A DNA stretch of 16,702 nt from JAKORR01 sp964608495 (GCA_964608495.1 CAZSOQ010000114.1:1-16702); one strand, 5' to 3'; shown: positions 7,449 through 14,994, counted from the first letter of the stretch. Numbers and translations are program-made. The notes: generated by a model from the letters alone, not told the origin.

Positions 7449-8537
7449 ATGGCAACGCGAGTCCAGGGACTGCCCGAGACAGCCGGAGTCGGTGTGGTCG
7501 GGGTCGGCGTGCGCGGCCAGCACAGCTATGAGGTGTGGCTGGCGCCACGCCCCGACTGCCGGATCGTAGCCGTGGCCCAGCAGCCGGATCCCTCGACCGT
7601 CATGCTCGAGGGCAAGGACCCGGTCGGCTGCGCGCGCGAGTGGGCCGCGCGGTTCGGCGCCGAGTTCATGGACGACTGGCGTGAGCTGGTGGCGAGGCCG
7701 GACGTCCACCTCATCAGCCTCATGGCCGACCCCCTCACCGCGCCCCTTGTCACCGAGGAGGTGGCGAGGGCCGGCAAGCCGATGATCCGCGACAAGTACC
7801 TGGCGGCCGACCTCGACGGCGCCCGCCAAGCCGTGCAGGCCTGCGAGGCTGCCTCCGTCGAGATGCTCGTTACCTACAACGTGCGTTACCTTCCGGCCGT
7901 GCAGCACCTTCTGGCCGAGCTGAGGGGAGGCACGATCGGCCGGCCGCTGACGGCGAGCTTCGTCTACCTGGTCAGTGGCGGGCCGCTGGCCGGCTTCAGG
8001 GCCACGGCCGAGTATGCGCGCCGTGTGGGCGGCGGCGAGCTGACCTGCTTCGGCGTCTACGCCCTGGACGTGGTCCTGGAGGTCTTCGGCGCCCCGCCCG
8101 AGCGCGTCTCGGCCAGCCAGGGGGCCCTCTTCTATGACGACTACGCCGAGGCGGGTCTGGAGGACCTGAGCCAGGTGACTCTGCGCTTCGCCGACGGCGC
8201 CCTGGCCCACGTCCTAACCGGGAGGACTACCACGCGGCCGCATCCCGACTGCTACTTCCACCTCGACGTCATGGGCGAGAGGGGAACGCTGCGCGCGCTG
8301 GGGCCGGAGCCGCGACACCGCTGTTTCGCCGGGGAGACCGCCGCGCTGCCGTGGCAGGGCTCGTGGGGGGTGACCGCCATGGTGGACGACTTCCTGTCCT
8401 GCCTACGCTCCGGACGGCCGTCACCCATACCGGCGCGACGAGGGTACGAGGTGCTGCAGATCGTCAAGGCGGCCTATCTCTCAGCGCGCGAGGGACGGGC
8501 CGTAGGCCTGGCGGAGGCGGACAGCGCCGGCTTCTGA
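7449..8537 (+). CDS. Gfo/Idh/MocA-like oxidoreductase with altered catalytic motifs
   Basis: This second family member has 362 residues and an intact nucleotide motif GVVGVGVRG at 15-23. Where the family has EKP, this protein reads RDKYLA (114-119), keeping a Lys but with Asp before it and Tyr after. In the C-domain the usual GGG...H..D motif reads GGGELTCFGVYALD (194-207), so Asp207 is kept while the His is replaced by Tyr204. The fold is clear, but chemistry or substrate probably differs from the upstream paralogue, with which it shares little sequence outside the fold. It begins 54 bp after that gene, with GAGTGA upstream of the ATG. It ends 11 bp before the convergent methyltransferase stop, leaving no room for a standard terminator. 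Confidence 0.85.
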   Translation: MATRVQGLPETAGVGVVGVGVRGQHSYEVWLAPRPDCRIVAVAQQPDPSTVMLEGKDPVGCAREWAARFGAEFMDDWRELVARPDVHLISLMADPLTAPLVTEEVARAGKPMIRDKYLAADLDGARQAVQACEAASVEMLVTYNVRYLPAVQHLLAELRGGTIGRPLTASFVYLVSGGPLAGFRATAEYARRVGGGELTCFGVYALDVVLEVFGAPPERVSASQGALFYDDYAEAGLEDLSQVTLRFADGALAHVLTGRTTTRPHPDCYFHLDVMGERGTLRALGPEPRHRCFAGETAALPWQGSWGVTAMVDDFLSCLRSGRPSPIPARRGYEVLQIVKAAYLSAREGRAVGLAEADSAGF

Positions 8538-8548
8538 TCGCCTGTGCG

Positions 8549-9292
8549 TCAGGCCGTGGCAACAGCCACGATGTGACAGCACGCCTCGGGACCTCTGTCC
8601 TGCCAGTCACCGAAGAGCCTCACCTTCTCGTACCCCGCCTTGCGCAGCAGACCCGACAGGCCTTCGGGCGTGAACAGGCGCTGGCTGAGCGTGTACTGCT
8701 CCTCCCGGCCCCCTCGCAGCACGGTCCGCCGGATGAGCACGGAACCGTCCGGGGCCGAGCGCTGCACATCCCGCACAAGTACCTCGGGCGCCCCCACCGG
8801 ATGCCACTCGGTCTTCTCGGGCGCCCACGTCCGGTGCCAGTCCGCGCTCAACACGTCCACCACCAAGCGGCCGCCCGTCTTCAGGCGGGCCCGGACCTCG
8901 CCCAGCAGAGCCTGTCCCGCGTCGGCGGGCAGTTGGCCCAGCGTTACGAAGAGCAGCAAGGCCAGATCGAAGGTGGGCTCGCGCCGCAGCGGCAGCGCCG
9001 TCATGTCCGCGCAGACGAGCTGCAGCCCGCGGCCTGCCGCCTGGTGCGCGGCCCGCTGTCGCGCCTTGCAGAGCAGCGGCAGGCTGTAGTCCACGCCAAC
9101 GACGAGGCAGCCTCGCGCGGCCAGCGCCACGGCATGGCGTCCGTATCCGCAACCCAAGTCCAGCACCCGCGCCCCCTTGGCCGCCCCTGCGTGTCGCTCC
9201 AGGAACGCCATCTGCTGGGGCACCTCAGCGACCCGGTCGCGATAGAGCAGAGCGTATTCCCGGTCGTAGAAACACCGAGCGCTGGCGTCCAT
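8549..9292 (-). CDS. Class I SAM-dependent methyltransferase
   Basis: This 247-residue protein carries the Rossmann-type methyltransferase core. Motif I VLDLGCGYGRH is at 43-53, the acidic ribose ligand is D68 in VVGVDYS, CADMTALPL is at 94-102, and the post-core strand GGRLVVDVLSADW is at 140-152. The overall layout (FYDREYALLYRD at the start) fits small-molecule methyltransferases of the Methyltransf_25/11 type. The acceptor is unknown. Its ATG (9292-9290) lies only 2 bp after the stop of the upstream class V PLP enzyme, and its ribosome site GGGGGA lies within that gene's 3' end. Translation is therefore probably coupled and the two act together. It ends tail-to-tail with the Gfo/Idh-like gene. 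Confidence 0.9.
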   Translation of the reverse strand: MDASARCFYDREYALLYRDRVAEVPQQMAFLERHAGAAKGARVLDLGCGYGRHAVALAARGCLVVGVDYSLPLLCKARQRAAHQAAGRGLQLVCADMTALPLRREPTFDLALLLFVTLGQLPADAGQALLGEVRARLKTGGRLVVDVLSADWHRTWAPEKTEWHPVGAPEVLVRDVQRSAPDGSVLIRRTVLRGGREEQYTLSQRLFTPEGLSGLLRKAGYEKVRLFGDWQDRGPEACCHIVAVATA

Positions 9293-9294
9293 GG

Positions 9295-10452
9295 CTATCC
9301 CCCGCGCAGCAACTCGCCCAACGCCTCCACGAAGAGGTCTATCTCGTCCGCTGTGTTGTAGAAGTGCGGCGAGAGGCGCAGGCCCCCGGCCCTTGCTGAG
9401 ACGAAGATCCTGCGCTCCGCCAGACGAGCGGCGGCTTCCTCGGGCGCAAGGGCGGGCAGGTCGAAGCAGCAGATGCCGGAACGCTCTTCGGGCCTGCGCC
9501 CACCGCGAAGCCGACAGCCCGGCCCCGCCATACCTTCCTCAAGCCGCTCGGTTAGGGACTGGATCGCCTCCCAGACCTGAGGGATGCCGACCTCGAGCAG
9601 GAGGCCGAGCGACTCCGCGAGGGCATGGGCGCCGAGCATGTTGCAGGAGCCCTCCTCGAAACGCCGGGCGGACGGCAGGGGGCGCCAGGAGTACCGCAGG
9701 TAGTCCTCGGGGTCCGCCATGCTCTGCCAGCCGAGGTTGGCCGGTGCCAGATCCCCCAGTATCGCCGGGTTCACGTACAGGACCCCGCAGCCCTCGACGC
9801 CGAGCATCCACTTGTGGCCGTCCGCCGCCACGAAGTCCGCGAGGCCCTCGGTCAAGGGCCAGGGCACGGCTCCCAGTCCCTGGATAGCGTCCACCACAAG
9901 GTAGATCCCGCGACGCCGGCACGCCTCGGCCAGGCCCGCCAGGTCCACGCGGTACCCCGTCGAGAACTGCACCCAACTCACCGTGACCGCTCGGGTGTGC
10001 TCGTCGCAGGCCTCCAGCAGACTGTCCGCGGTCACGGGTCCTGTGTCCGAGGCCCCGACCAGCCGCAGCGACACGCCCCGGTCGCGCAGCATCATCCACG
10101 GGTAGATATTGGCGGGGAACTCGTGCCCGGGGGCTACGACGTTGTCGCCATCGCGCCACGGTATGGACTGGGCCGCGATCAGGAGCCCGTGGGACGTGTT
10201 CTTGACGAGGGCGATGTCCTCGCTGGGGCAGTGCAGTAGGGCCGCGGCCCGCGCCCGGACGGTCTCCAGGCCGTGGGCCCAGCGCGACCAGTGCGCGGCT
10301 CCCCACTGGGCCATCTCCTCCGATAGCTGCTGGATCCGCCGGGCAGTCCGCCGTGGCAGGGGTGCCACGGCCGCGTGATTGAGGAACACGCAGTTCCGCC
10401 GCACTGGGAACTCGTCTGTGTACTGCTCGGCGATCGGAGCCTCGGCGCCCAA
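9295..10452 (-). CDS. Class V PLP-dependent aminotransferase-fold enzyme
   Basis: This 385-residue protein is of the isopenicillin-N-epimerase/NifS-like class V fold. Its N-terminus is FLNHAAVAPLP (23-33). The PLP-phosphate and ring contacts include VVDAIQGLG (186-194, D188 and Q191), and the Schiff-base lysine is K214 in ADGHKW. LRLSPHFYNT (358-367) carries the carboxylate-binding Arg359. Where SufS/CsdA-type cysteine desulfurases have a catalytic Cys in R-x-G-x-H-C, this protein has RAGGLRLSPH, with no Cys. Desulfurase activity is therefore unlikely; epimerase, lyase or transaminase chemistry is possible. The start is read as TTG at 10452 because GGAAGGGGG lies about 6 bp upstream; an internal GTG at residue 17 is an alternative. 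It is coupled to the methyltransferase. Confidence 0.9.
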   Translation of the reverse strand: MGAEAPIAEQYTDEFPVRRNCVFLNHAAVAPLPRRTARRIQQLSEEMAQWGAAHWSRWAHGLETVRARAAALLHCPSEDIALVKNTSHGLLIAAQSIPWRDGDNVVAPGHEFPANIYPWMMLRDRGVSLRLVGASDTGPVTADSLLEACDEHTRAVTVSWVQFSTGYRVDLAGLAEACRRRGIYLVVDAIQGLGAVPWPLTEGLADFVAADGHKWMLGVEGCGVLYVNPAILGDLAPANLGWQSMADPEDYLRYSWRPLPSARRFEEGSCNMLGAHALAESLGLLLEVGIPQVWEAIQSLTERLEEGMAGPGCRLRGGRRPEERSGICCFDLPALAPEEAAARLAERRIFVSARAGGLRLSPHFYNTADEIDLFVEALGELLRGG

Positions 10453-10468
10453 GCCGGTGCCCCCTTCC

Positions 10469-10500
10469 CGCGAAGAACGCGAGCCGCTCGAGGGAGCGGC
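10469..10500 (-). other. Two tandem stem-loops upstream of the class V PLP gene
   Basis: GCCGCTC (10483-10489) pairs perfectly with GAGCGGC (10494-10500) around a 4-base loop. Next to it CGCG (10469-10472) pairs with CGCG (10478-10481) around 5 bases. Both lie between tRNA-Leu and the TTG start at 10452. They could terminate the tRNA transcript, although only a short TTCTT follows, or be structure in the mRNA leader. No promoter was recognised in the 106 bp here. Confidence 0.35.
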
Positions 10501-10558
10501 CCCGGCTGTCAGTCCGATGGTGGCGGGCCTGCGCGCCCCGAGGACCTGGAGGGGGAAC

Positions 10559-10646
10559 TGGTACCCGGGGCGGGACTCGAACCCGCACGGACGTGAAGTC
10601 CCCAGGATTTTAAGTCCCGTGCGTCTGCCAATTCCGCCACCCGGGT
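10559..10646 (-). tRNA. tRNA-Leu (anticodon UAA), CCA encoded
   Basis: On the minus strand the 88 nt form a class II tRNA. The acceptor ACCCGGG pairs with CCCGGGT, followed by A73 and encoded CCA at 10561-10559. The D arm is the leucine-like TGGCGGAATTGGCAGACGC. The anticodon stem CGGGA/TCCTG closes loop CTTAAAA, giving anticodon TAA. The long variable arm is GGAC-TTCAC-GTCC, and the T arm is GCGGG-TTCGAGT-CCCGC. The long variable arm and A73 are leucine identity features. Confidence 0.97.
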
Positions 10647-10654
10647 ACCTTGGG

Positions 10655-10663
10655 ATTATACCA
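10655..10663 (-). promoter_or_regulatory. tRNA-Leu promoter (extended -10)
   Basis: A perfect TATAAT on the minus strand (10660-10655) is preceded directly by TGG (10663-10661), an extended -10 of the TGn type. It lies 8 bp before the tRNA 5' end. No good -35 is present at 16-18 bp, consistent with an extended -10 promoter. Confidence 0.7.
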
Positions 10664-10704
10664 CGTTGCAGGGCGAGGGTTGGGCGCCGCGCGGCCAGGA
10701 TCGG

Positions 10705-12684
10705 TCAGAAGGGCAACTGCGAAATGCTCTGCGACACCAGCGAGAAGGCGATGGCGAGCATGCCCACCAGACCCATGCCACAGGCGAACCCCGCGTACAG
10801 CACGGGCGTCCACTGGCGCCACTGCTGCTCCCCGAACCGGTGCCTAAGGTAAGACTGGCTGAGCAGGGCGCCCGCGAACTGCGGGATGACGAAGTGGGGC
10901 AGCATGCCCACCCCACGGATGAACCCATAGATCAGCAGCACGGGCATCCGCAGCAGGTCCAGCAGGACGTAGGAGCCCAGCCCAAACACGAGTCCGCCCA
11001 CCATCAGCGTGGGCTTGATGGCCCGCAGGAACAGCTCGCGGTGCCCGCCCTCGGTCGTGGCCGAGAACCACAGCCACTGCCCCAAAGCCGTGAAGTCCCA
11101 GTACTTCTGGGCGTACGGGTAGGCCTCCGACGGGATGGGCTTGAGCCGCCAGATGTAGCCCCAGAACAGGAAGCTGCATAGCAGCATGACGGGGAACATA
11201 ACCAGCTCGGTCCAGATGACGCTGCCGAACTTCGTGCCCGTCAGCTCGATCTCGCGGAAGCGCTGAGCCTGGGCACCGTAGTTGGCCAGGGGGATGGGGG
11301 CGAACCATATGCCCACGCCCCGGTAGCCGCTTAGGATAAAAGTCGCCTCGCGGATCATGGGGAAGCCGACGAACTGCCCCGTCAGGCCCATCATCCGGGC
11401 GTTGATGTAGGACTGGATCGGCGTCCATAGGAAGCCGTAGCCGACCACCCACCAGAGCGGGAAGTTCGGCACCAGCACACGACACAGGATCACGTAGCCC
11501 GCGGTGGCCAGGGCCCACAAGCCCAGCATGGCCCCTATCCTGAAGTCGCCACGTCCCTCGGGGGGTCTGCCCAGCATCAGACCGGCCGACTTGCCCTGGG
11601 CCCGGGCCGCCCTGGACCCGAGGTACATCTTGACGGTGCCGGGCACGGCGACGGCCACAGCCGTGCCGATGCTGAAGGACAGCCAGATGTCAATGGACGC
11701 CGCCCAGGAGGTACGCGTGGCCTCCATGCCGGGCCGCCAGGTGGGCATGTATCCCATCACCTGGGCGATGGGGTTGATGATCAGCGTCGCCATGGCCGCG
11801 AGGAAGCTGCCCGCCACCACCCAGAAAGGGAGCACGAAGCCGATGATGACGCTGGCCAGGTTCGTGCCGACGCCGGTCGCGGCTCCGGGCAGGAAGCGCT
11901 CGGTTCCCTGCGTGAAGTCTATCCACGGGATGGGGAGGATCTGCAGGGGCTTGAGCAGCAACACGCTCGTCAGGGTCGGAATAGCCACGTAGATGAGCCC
12001 GAAGGCGATACCCATCATGCTGCCGACGGAGAAGATGCGCCAGCGCCAACCCTCCTGCTTGCTCGAGGCCTCGGCCAGCGCCGTGGCGCCCTGGGCCGTG
12101 ACGGGGGCCAGCGGGAAGGGCAGCTTCTCGCCATCCGAGGTCAGGCGGAACAGGACGTAGCCGAAGGTGAACCACGCCACGCGGCTCAGCACGTAGGTGG
12201 CGATGACCACGCCGATGGCCGCGTACCAGTCAGGGTGGGCGAAGGTGCGGTGGCGCACCGCCCAGGAGCCGCTGGGGGGAGCCACCCAGTTCGGGACCTG
12301 ATCCCCGAGCCCGGCGGGCGCGCTGGCGCGCAGGAACTGCCGCCAGATCAGCTCGGCGAACACGCCGCCGGAGAGCTGTAGCACGCCGCCTATGGTGCTG
12401 GCCAGGCCGCCCGCCATGTAGTAGAGAACGTAGATCTCCTGGCGGGAGAGCACCTGGAAGGAGCGGCGGGCCACTTCGGCAAAGAGGATGATGGTGGTCC
12501 ACTCGGCGGCCGGCCCCATCGACTCCCCAACGACTAACCCCAGGTAGATGGAGCCGGGCATCATCACGAAGCCAACGAAGATCGCGCCGACCACGGTCCG
12601 CCAACTGAAGCCGGACTCGTAGTCCTTGGGTTCCTCCAGAAGGGTGCGGTAAGCCGCCAGCTCCTCGACTTCTCGCATCTTCAT
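10705..12684 (-). CDS. Large multi-pass membrane protein, OPT-transporter-like
   Basis: This is a 659-residue integral membrane protein with about 12-15 hydrophobic segments (for example 30-52, 152-180, 218-244, 272-305, 330-352, 384-404, 489-511, 556-588 and 628-651). Segments such as MMPGSIYLGLVVG (41-53), EKLPFPLAPVTAQGATAL (186-203) and the Gly-rich C-terminus (HFVIPQFAGALLSQSYL, 597-613) resemble oligopeptide-transporter (OPT) superfamily proteins. They also resemble related uncharacterised bacterial families annotated as DUF6785/DUF6784; this link is from memory and unsearched. The substrate is unknown. ATG 12684 is chosen because the promoter at 12754-12783 lies upstream and GGGGGA precedes it by 8 bp. 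A longer frame reaching 12783 would start inside that promoter. tRNA-Leu follows downstream. Confidence 0.8.
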   Translation of the reverse strand: MKMREVEELAAYRTLLEEPKDYESGFSWRTVVGAIFVGFVMMPGSIYLGLVVGESMGPAAEWTTIILFAEVARRSFQVLSRQEIYVLYYMAGGLASTIGGVLQLSGGVFAELIWRQFLRASAPAGLGDQVPNWVAPPSGSWAVRHRTFAHPDWYAAIGVVIATYVLSRVAWFTFGYVLFRLTSDGEKLPFPLAPVTAQGATALAEASSKQEGWRWRIFSVGSMMGIAFGLIYVAIPTLTSVLLLKPLQILPIPWIDFTQGTERFLPGAATGVGTNLASVIIGFVLPFWVVAGSFLAAMATLIINPIAQVMGYMPTWRPGMEATRTSWAASIDIWLSFSIGTAVAVAVPGTVKMYLGSRAARAQGKSAGLMLGRPPEGRGDFRIGAMLGLWALATAGYVILCRVLVPNFPLWWVVGYGFLWTPIQSYINARMMGLTGQFVGFPMIREATFILSGYRGVGIWFAPIPLANYGAQAQRFREIELTGTKFGSVIWTELVMFPVMLLCSFLFWGYIWRLKPIPSEAYPYAQKYWDFTALGQWLWFSATTEGGHRELFLRAIKPTLMVGGLVFGLGSYVLLDLLRMPVLLIYGFIRGVGMLPHFVIPQFAGALLSQSYLRHRFGEQQWRQWTPVLYAGFACGMGLVGMLAIAFSLVSQSISQLPF

Positions 12685-12753
12685 GCGGCGGGTCCCCCGT
12701 GTGCTCGCACGACACTCCCCACGCCGGTGGGCCCCCCGAGAGCACAGAAGGTG

Positions 12754-12783
12754 GTTATAGCGCATTCCGCCACACGAGGGCAA
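12754..12783 (-). promoter_or_regulatory. Promoter of the OPT-like membrane protein
   Basis: On the minus strand, -35 TTGCCC (12783-12778) is followed after 18 bp by -10 TATAAC (12759-12754). Transcription would start near 12747, giving a leader of about 63 nt before ATG 12684. The site lies between the stop of the exported helical protein and the membrane-protein gene. Confidence 0.65.
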
Positions 12784-12821
12784 ATCCTCCCGCCCGGCAC
12801 ACCTCGCCCGGCCGGTCCGCC

Positions 12822-12838
12822 GCGCCGGCGCCCGGCGC
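12822..12838 (-). terminator. Strong GC hairpin after the exported helical protein
   Basis: GCGCCGG (12822-12828) and CCGGCGC (12832-12838) form a perfect 7-bp stem with a 3-base loop. The hairpin starts 14 bp beyond the stop codon at 12853 on the minus strand and lies ahead of the next promoter. No U-tract follows, so it may only assist termination. Confidence 0.4.
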
Positions 12839-12852
12839 CCTGCCGGCCGCCG

Positions 12853-13689
12853 CTAGTCGGCGACCTTCCAGCCCCTGGCCTCGGCCATCTCTGTCAGCAG
12901 GCCGGGCATGGCGGGGTCGAGGAAGAGCCGCCTGGCCCGCTCGCGAACCTCGGCCTCCTTCGGAGCCTGGAGCAGCAGCAGCACCGGCACAGGCGTCACG
13001 GCCAGGGCCTCGGCCTCCTGCACCAGCTCGTCGGCCTTGGCCCGCACCTGGTTCTCGTCCATGTGGTGAACCCGATCCAGGAACTCCGCCACGGTGGCGG
13101 CCGTGTTCTCGACGCGCCCCTCGGCCGCCGCCCCGGCGACACGCTGGACCATCCCCTGCTTCTCCGCCTCCCACCGCTCGTCGGGCGTGTTGGCTATCGC
13201 GACCAGGACCTCCACCGCGGGGTCTTCCGCAGCCCGGAGGCGGCCAGCGTTCACGCCGAACCGCAGCAGACCGCCCGCCAGTACGGCCTTCTGCCAGTCC
13301 CTGAGTACGCCCATCGCCCTGTCGAGCCGGGGGCCGTCCTCCGCGCCGAGCCCGCGGCGGCGGCCGTCCCGTACCATGGACATAGCCGTACGGAGCTCCA
13401 CCGGGCTTACCTCTTCCCCCTTCAACAGCCGCTGGCGCAGGTTCTGCAGGCGCTCTAGAGTGGCCCGCTCGTCGTCGGCCGTGTTCTGCCACTCGGCGTA
13501 GAGGGCCAGCAACTGCCCCACCTGTTCCTCGGACAGTCTGAGCGGCTCGAGCTGGGTGAGAAGCACCACGTCCTGAGCGAGGGTCCAGGTGCGCGCCGCC
13601 GGCAGGTTCGCCGCTGCGAACCCCCGGGCCGGCGCACCGATGCCGGGACCGATAAGCGCCAGGCTGGATAGGAGCAAGGCCGCGGACAT
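12853..13689 (-). CDS. Exported helical protein, CpxP/Spy- or zinc-resistance-like (uncharacterised)
   Basis: This is a predicted periplasmic protein of 278 residues; its function is not recognised with certainty. ATG 13689 is chosen over the GTG and ATG 6-9 bp upstream because GAGGTGAT lies at ideal distance. Residues 1-27 are a signal peptide (hydrophobic MSAALLLSSLALIGPGIGA, then an Ala-rich cleavage zone). The mature part is almost entirely charged helix. LEPLRLSEEQVGQLLALYAE (about 47-66) resembles the LTxxQ-type helix of CpxP/Spy and heavy-metal-sensor proteins. Further helices run to the end, with no cysteines or obvious catalytic motif. It lies 79 bp downstream of the HEAT/TPR gene, probably in one operon. 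The family link is suggestive only. Confidence 0.75.
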   Translation of the reverse strand: MSAALLLSSLALIGPGIGAPARGFAAANLPAARTWTLAQDVVLLTQLEPLRLSEEQVGQLLALYAEWQNTADDERATLERLQNLRQRLLKGEEVSPVELRTAMSMVRDGRRRGLGAEDGPRLDRAMGVLRDWQKAVLAGGLLRFGVNAGRLRAAEDPAVEVLVAIANTPDERWEAEKQGMVQRVAGAAAEGRVENTAATVAEFLDRVHHMDENQVRAKADELVQEAEALAVTPVPVLLLLQAPKEAEVRERARRLFLDPAMPGLLTEMAEARGWKVAD

Positions 13690-13768
13690 TAGCATCACCT
13701 CTGCCCTCTACAAGACGACCAAGCAGCGCAAAGGTTTGCCTCGCGGCCGAACCAGACGCTCGGCTCTC

Positions 13769-14833
13769 TCACTCCTGCGTCTGTCGCTGGGTCAGCGAAC
13801 GAAGGCGTTCCAGGTTCGGCAGCACGCTGCCGTCGCCGGGCTTGAGCTTCAGCACCGCCTCCCATTGCGCCAGGGCGTCCCTCGGCCGCTCCAGCTTCTC
13901 CAGGCAGTGCGCGTAGGCCCGGCGGGCGAGGTCGTCCGTGGGGTCCACCTCGGTCGCCCGCCGCAGGTAAGGCTCGGCCTCGACGCGCAGGCCATGCTGG
14001 TAGTAGTAGTAGCCCAGGTAGAACAGGCCGTGATTGCTCCAGGGCGCGCCCTCGATGCACCGGTGGTAGGTGCCGATCGCCCTCGTGTGCCGACCACTGC
14101 TCCACAAGAGCCAGGCACTGTCGGTGTAGACCTCGTAGGCCGTCGGATCGAGGAACACCAGGACCTCATTGCAGCGCACGCACCGGTCATGGTCGCCCTC
14201 GTGCCACCACCAGTCGCTCTCGGCCACCAGCGAGAGGAAGGCGATGTCCACGGCCTGCTCCCAGTCCGCCACGTCGGCCCCCACGCCGCGGGAGGCGGGC
14301 GGAGCCGCCTGTCGGCCGCAGGAGGGACCGGAGGAGGCAGCTTCCAGCGCTGTCGCCACGAGCGCGGGCTGGGTGTACGGGATCCGAGCGAGGGAGGAAA
14401 GAAGGTCGTCGGCCCCGAGCGTCCACAGGGCCAAGACGGCGTAGTACCTCACCCAGGCAGGCGGCCCCGTCAGCGCCGCGAGGGCCGCCGGCTTGCCCGC
14501 TTCGTCACCCAGGCGGCCCAGGGCGATTCCGGCCTGAAGCCGCACGGCACGCTCAGGGTCGGCCAGGAGCTGTCGGAGAAAGGGAGCAACGCGCGCGTCG
14601 CCTGCTTCCCCCGCGATGAAGGCCGCCCGGGCCCTGACGGCGGCGTCGGAGGCGCCGAACTGCGCGCGGGCCGCCTCGCCGATGGAGGGCGCTATCTGGC
14701 GGATCACCGGCAGCGGCAGCCACTCGGCAGGCCGGGCGGCGGCCAGGCCGGCCAGGTCCCTCCCCGCGGCCGCGGGGCTATCCTGAGCCGCAGGGGCCGC
14801 GACCAGGGCGATAAGGGCCAGGTTCGCCAGCAT
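13769..14833 (-). CDS. Exported HEAT- and TPR-repeat protein
   Basis: This 354-residue scaffold-type protein has no enzymatic motif. An N-terminal signal peptide (MLANLALIALVAAPAAQD) is followed by HEAT-like helical pairs at about 60-150 (DAAVRARAAFIAGEAGD, then ERAVRLQAGIALGRLGD, then AWVRYYAVLALWTLGADD). After a Ser/Ala/Pro-rich linker (about 165-190) comes a TPR array (about 215-345), with a Trp- and Tyr-rich section ESDWWWHEGDHDRCVRCNE and the tandem unit GLFYLGYYYYQHGLRVEAEP. The start is ambiguous. GTG 14839 is 4 nt and ATG 14833 is 10 nt from GGGTGAT, and a frame to 14896 would spoil the signal peptide. It precedes the exported helical gene in the same direction. The function is unknown; an envelope protein-interaction platform is inferred. 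Confidence 0.8.
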   Translation of the reverse strand: MLANLALIALVAAPAAQDSPAAAGRDLAGLAAARPAEWLPLPVIRQIAPSIGEAARAQFGASDAAVRARAAFIAGEAGDARVAPFLRQLLADPERAVRLQAGIALGRLGDEAGKPAALAALTGPPAWVRYYAVLALWTLGADDLLSSLARIPYTQPALVATALEAASSGPSCGRQAAPPASRGVGADVADWEQAVDIAFLSLVAESDWWWHEGDHDRCVRCNEVLVFLDPTAYEVYTDSAWLLWSSGRHTRAIGTYHRCIEGAPWSNHGLFYLGYYYYQHGLRVEAEPYLRRATEVDPTDDLARRAYAHCLEKLERPRDALAQWEAVLKLKPGDGSVLPNLERLRSLTQRQTQE

Positions 14834-14919
14834 AGTCACGCGAATCACCCGCCAGCCATCGTGTTGCCGGGCGCCCAAGAGACGGGATCGCGCCACACAC
14901 GGCCCATCCGCCTACCGCC

Positions 14920-14938
14920 CGGCGCGGAAAGGGCGCCG
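14920..14938 (-). terminator. Hairpin downstream of the E1 fusion gene
   Basis: CGGCGC (14920-14925) pairs perfectly with GCGCCG (14933-14938) around a 7-base loop, about 57 bp past the E1 stop codon on the minus strand. No T-run follows. It may end the E1 message before the HEAT/TPR gene; support is structural only. Confidence 0.3.
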
Positions 14939-14994
14939 CCCGGGTTCAGGCAGCGCCCCTCTGAGGACCCGTGACAATGGACCGAGGAGCGGCT

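Noticed and set aside
6438..8210. A 590-codon minus-strand open frame opposite the two oxidoreductases
   Set aside because: It is antisense to two genes with clear family motifs, crosses their intergenic gap, and has no recognisable domain or ribosome site. The same reasoning applies to the long plus-strand frames at 8351-9361 and 13589-14974.
9295..10452. Annotating the class V PLP enzyme as a cysteine desulfurase (SufS/IscS)
   Set aside because: The active-site Cys loop is absent (RAGGLRLSPH instead of R-x-G-x-H-C), and no Suf/Isc partner genes are nearby.
12685..12783. A 33-residue N-terminal extension of the OPT-like protein
   Set aside because: It overlaps the promoter at 12754-12783 and is Arg/Cys-rich, unlike the rest of the protein.
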